Assembly: GCA_046727755.1 (NCBI GenBank)
Contig: JBKPDG010000216.1
Location: 1-21,855, forward strand
Length of the DNA stretch: 21,855 bases
DNA from: JALZAA01 sp046727755
GTDB lineage: Bacteria > Actinomycetota > Acidimicrobiia > IMCC26256 > JACDBD01
Direction of reading: 5' to 3'
Every line of letters begins with the position of its first letter. Position 1 is the first letter of the stretch. The position numbers and the translations under genes were made by a program. A model generated the notes under the pieces. It was not told where the DNA came from and did not search any database. It saw only the letters and a program-made list of their open reading frames with translations. This document shows, one piece after another, positions 20,835-21,855 of the stretch.

Positions 20835-21855
20835 TGCCGGAGCTTCTTCTTGCTCGCCGACGCCCACGCGTCGCCCCACACGGCACGGGTGCGCTCGATC
20901 TCGAGGCGTTCGAGGCTCGCGAGCTGACCGGCCACGAACACCTCCCGGCCGATCGACGACGACGCCACCTCGCGTAGCCACTGCTCGGCGACGACGGCGT
21001 CCTGATGCTCGCCGAGGACGTCCTGGAGGTCGGCGATCGCCTTGGCGAACGAGCGGGCGCGCTTCCCGACCGCCGGCGCGACGGCCTCGGCCGCGTAGCG
21101 GCACCGCTTGGCCTTGATCCGGATGTTGTGGAGGGCGTCGTCGGACGGGTCGTCGGGGAGCTCCTCGACCGCCGTGGCCAGCTTCTCCCACGGCTTGATC
21201 ACGAGCGGCGGCAGGATGTCGGCGGCGCGGTCATCGGCGGCTGACGCGACGAACGCCGGCTCGCGTGCGGCTTCGACCAGGCGATCGAGGAGCTCGGCGT
21301 ACTGCGTGCTTCCCAGCCTCTCGCGCAGGTCGGCGCGCGCGGCGTCCCAGCGCTGCAGCAGTCGCTGAACGATCTTTCTGCCGGCTGCTTGGTCGGCGGC
21401 GGGCAGTCGCTCGGCGCGGGCACGCAGCCGGTCGAGGAGCACCTCGGTGTCGCGGACGGCGCCGAGGTCCTGACCGATGCTTTTCAGGTCCTGCCGGAGC
21501 GATTGCGTCCAGTCGGGATCGAGCAGGTCGCTGAACGTACGCAGGTCGGAGCGGAGCCGGCGGGTGGCGACGCGGGCTTGGTGCACGTCCTCGGGGTCGT
21601 CGCCGAGGCGTACGCCCGGGTCGTGGGCGACGAGCCGCGCCACCGAGGCGGCCAGCGCGTTGGAGATGACGTCGCTCGCCGACGGCGACGGCCCGAGCCG
21701 GCGTACCACCGTGACGTCGGGCGGCTCCATCGCACGCCAGCCGAGGGCGCGCACGATCTTGGGGCTCGGGTCGGGCGGGCCGGCGCCGGCCGAGCGCAGC
21801 CGGGACATGAGCGCGTCGGCGAGCCCGTCGGGCGCGGCATCGTCGAGCGCGATCT
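20825..21855 (-). CDS. CHAD-domain protein, 5' end beyond the window
   Basis: The minus-strand frame is open to the window end (at least 343 residues), so the N terminus is missing; an ATG at 21808 is probably internal. The CHAD domain spans roughly 65 to the end: DDPEDVHQARVATRRLRSDLRTFSDLLD, GAVRDTEVLLDRL, then a second half with DALHNIRIKAKRCRYAAEAV and LGEHQDAVVAEQWL. The many conserved His and Arg residues bind polyphosphate. The preceding segment LADALMSRLRSAGAGPPDPSPKIVRALGW resembles the linker seen after CYTH domains, so the whole gene probably encodes a CYTH-CHAD protein. The stop overlaps the Nudix start. A ppk gene upstream would fit but is not visible. Confidence 0.85.
   Translation of the reverse strand, partial: IALDDAAPDGLADALMSRLRSAGAGPPDPSPKIVRALGWRAMEPPDVTVVRRLGPSPSASDVISNALAASVARLVAHDPGVRLGDDPEDVHQARVATRRLRSDLRTFSDLLDPDWTQSLRQDLKSIGQDLGAVRDTEVLLDRLRARAERLPAADQAAGRKIVQRLLQRWDAARADLRERLGSTQYAELLDRLVEAAREPAFVASAADDRAADILPPLVIKPWEKLATAVEELPDDPSDDALHNIRIKAKRCRYAAEAVAPAVGKRARSFAKAIADLQDVLGEHQDAVVAEQWLREVASSSIGREVFVAGQLASLERLEIERTRAVWGDAWASASKKKLRQWL

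Overview
The window is a strongly GC-rich stretch of an actinobacterial chromosome. It carries two WhiB-type Fe-S regulators, a RegX3/SenX3-like two-component pair, an F420-type luciferase-like oxidoreductase, TatA and an ECF sigma operon next to htrA, as in mycobacteria (sigE-rseA-htrA-tatB). The gene order fits no genus I know, so a deep branch such as Acidimicrobiia is only a guess. Genes are densely packed, many with 1-4 nt stop/start overlaps, and several have a TANNNT-like -10 hexamer 6-9 nt before the start codon, which suggests leaderless mRNAs. I saw no tRNA, rRNA, CRISPR array, insertion sequence or phage gene.

Region 1 (1-4814): a Mg-chelatase-type AAA+ ATPase cut by the window edge and its VWA partner (a pair resembling Rv0958/Rv0959), separated by a membrane J-domain protein, a small lipoprotein on the opposite strand and an SRPBCC protein. 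Region 2 (4815-7824): a macro-domain protein, a WhiB, a stand-alone glutamate formiminotransferase and an F420-type oxidoreductase from a compact divergent promoter.

Region 3 (7851-12405): an envelope-stress module. It contains tatA, an ECF sigma factor, a membrane anti-sigma factor lacking the usual zinc ligands, an exported RseB/MucB-like protein, then a divergent whiB and htrA. The same ECF promoter signature, GGAAC-N17/18-CGTT, lies before the sigma gene, whiB and htrA. This predicts a self-contained regulon: the sigma factor makes itself, its two brakes, an Fe-S regulator and an envelope protease.

Region 4 (12406-19361): phosphate sensing and uptake, split into two divergent units: pstB-senX3-regX3 on the minus strand and phoU-pstS-pstC-pstA on the plus strand. 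Pho-box-like 11-nt direct repeats precede pstB and pstS. A strong hairpin between pstS and pstC probably limits read-through.

Region 5 (19370-21855): a minus-strand operon of a CHAD protein (probably with CYTH upstream), a Nudix hydrolase, a SixA-type phosphatase and a PhnZ-like HD protein. Every junction has an overlapping stop/start, two of them a CTGA inside an identical 10-mer. Beside pst it extends a phosphorus-related island, with likely links to polyphosphate and nucleotide phosphates. A hairpin repeat of about 38 nt (35/38 identical) occurs inverted in two intergenic gaps.
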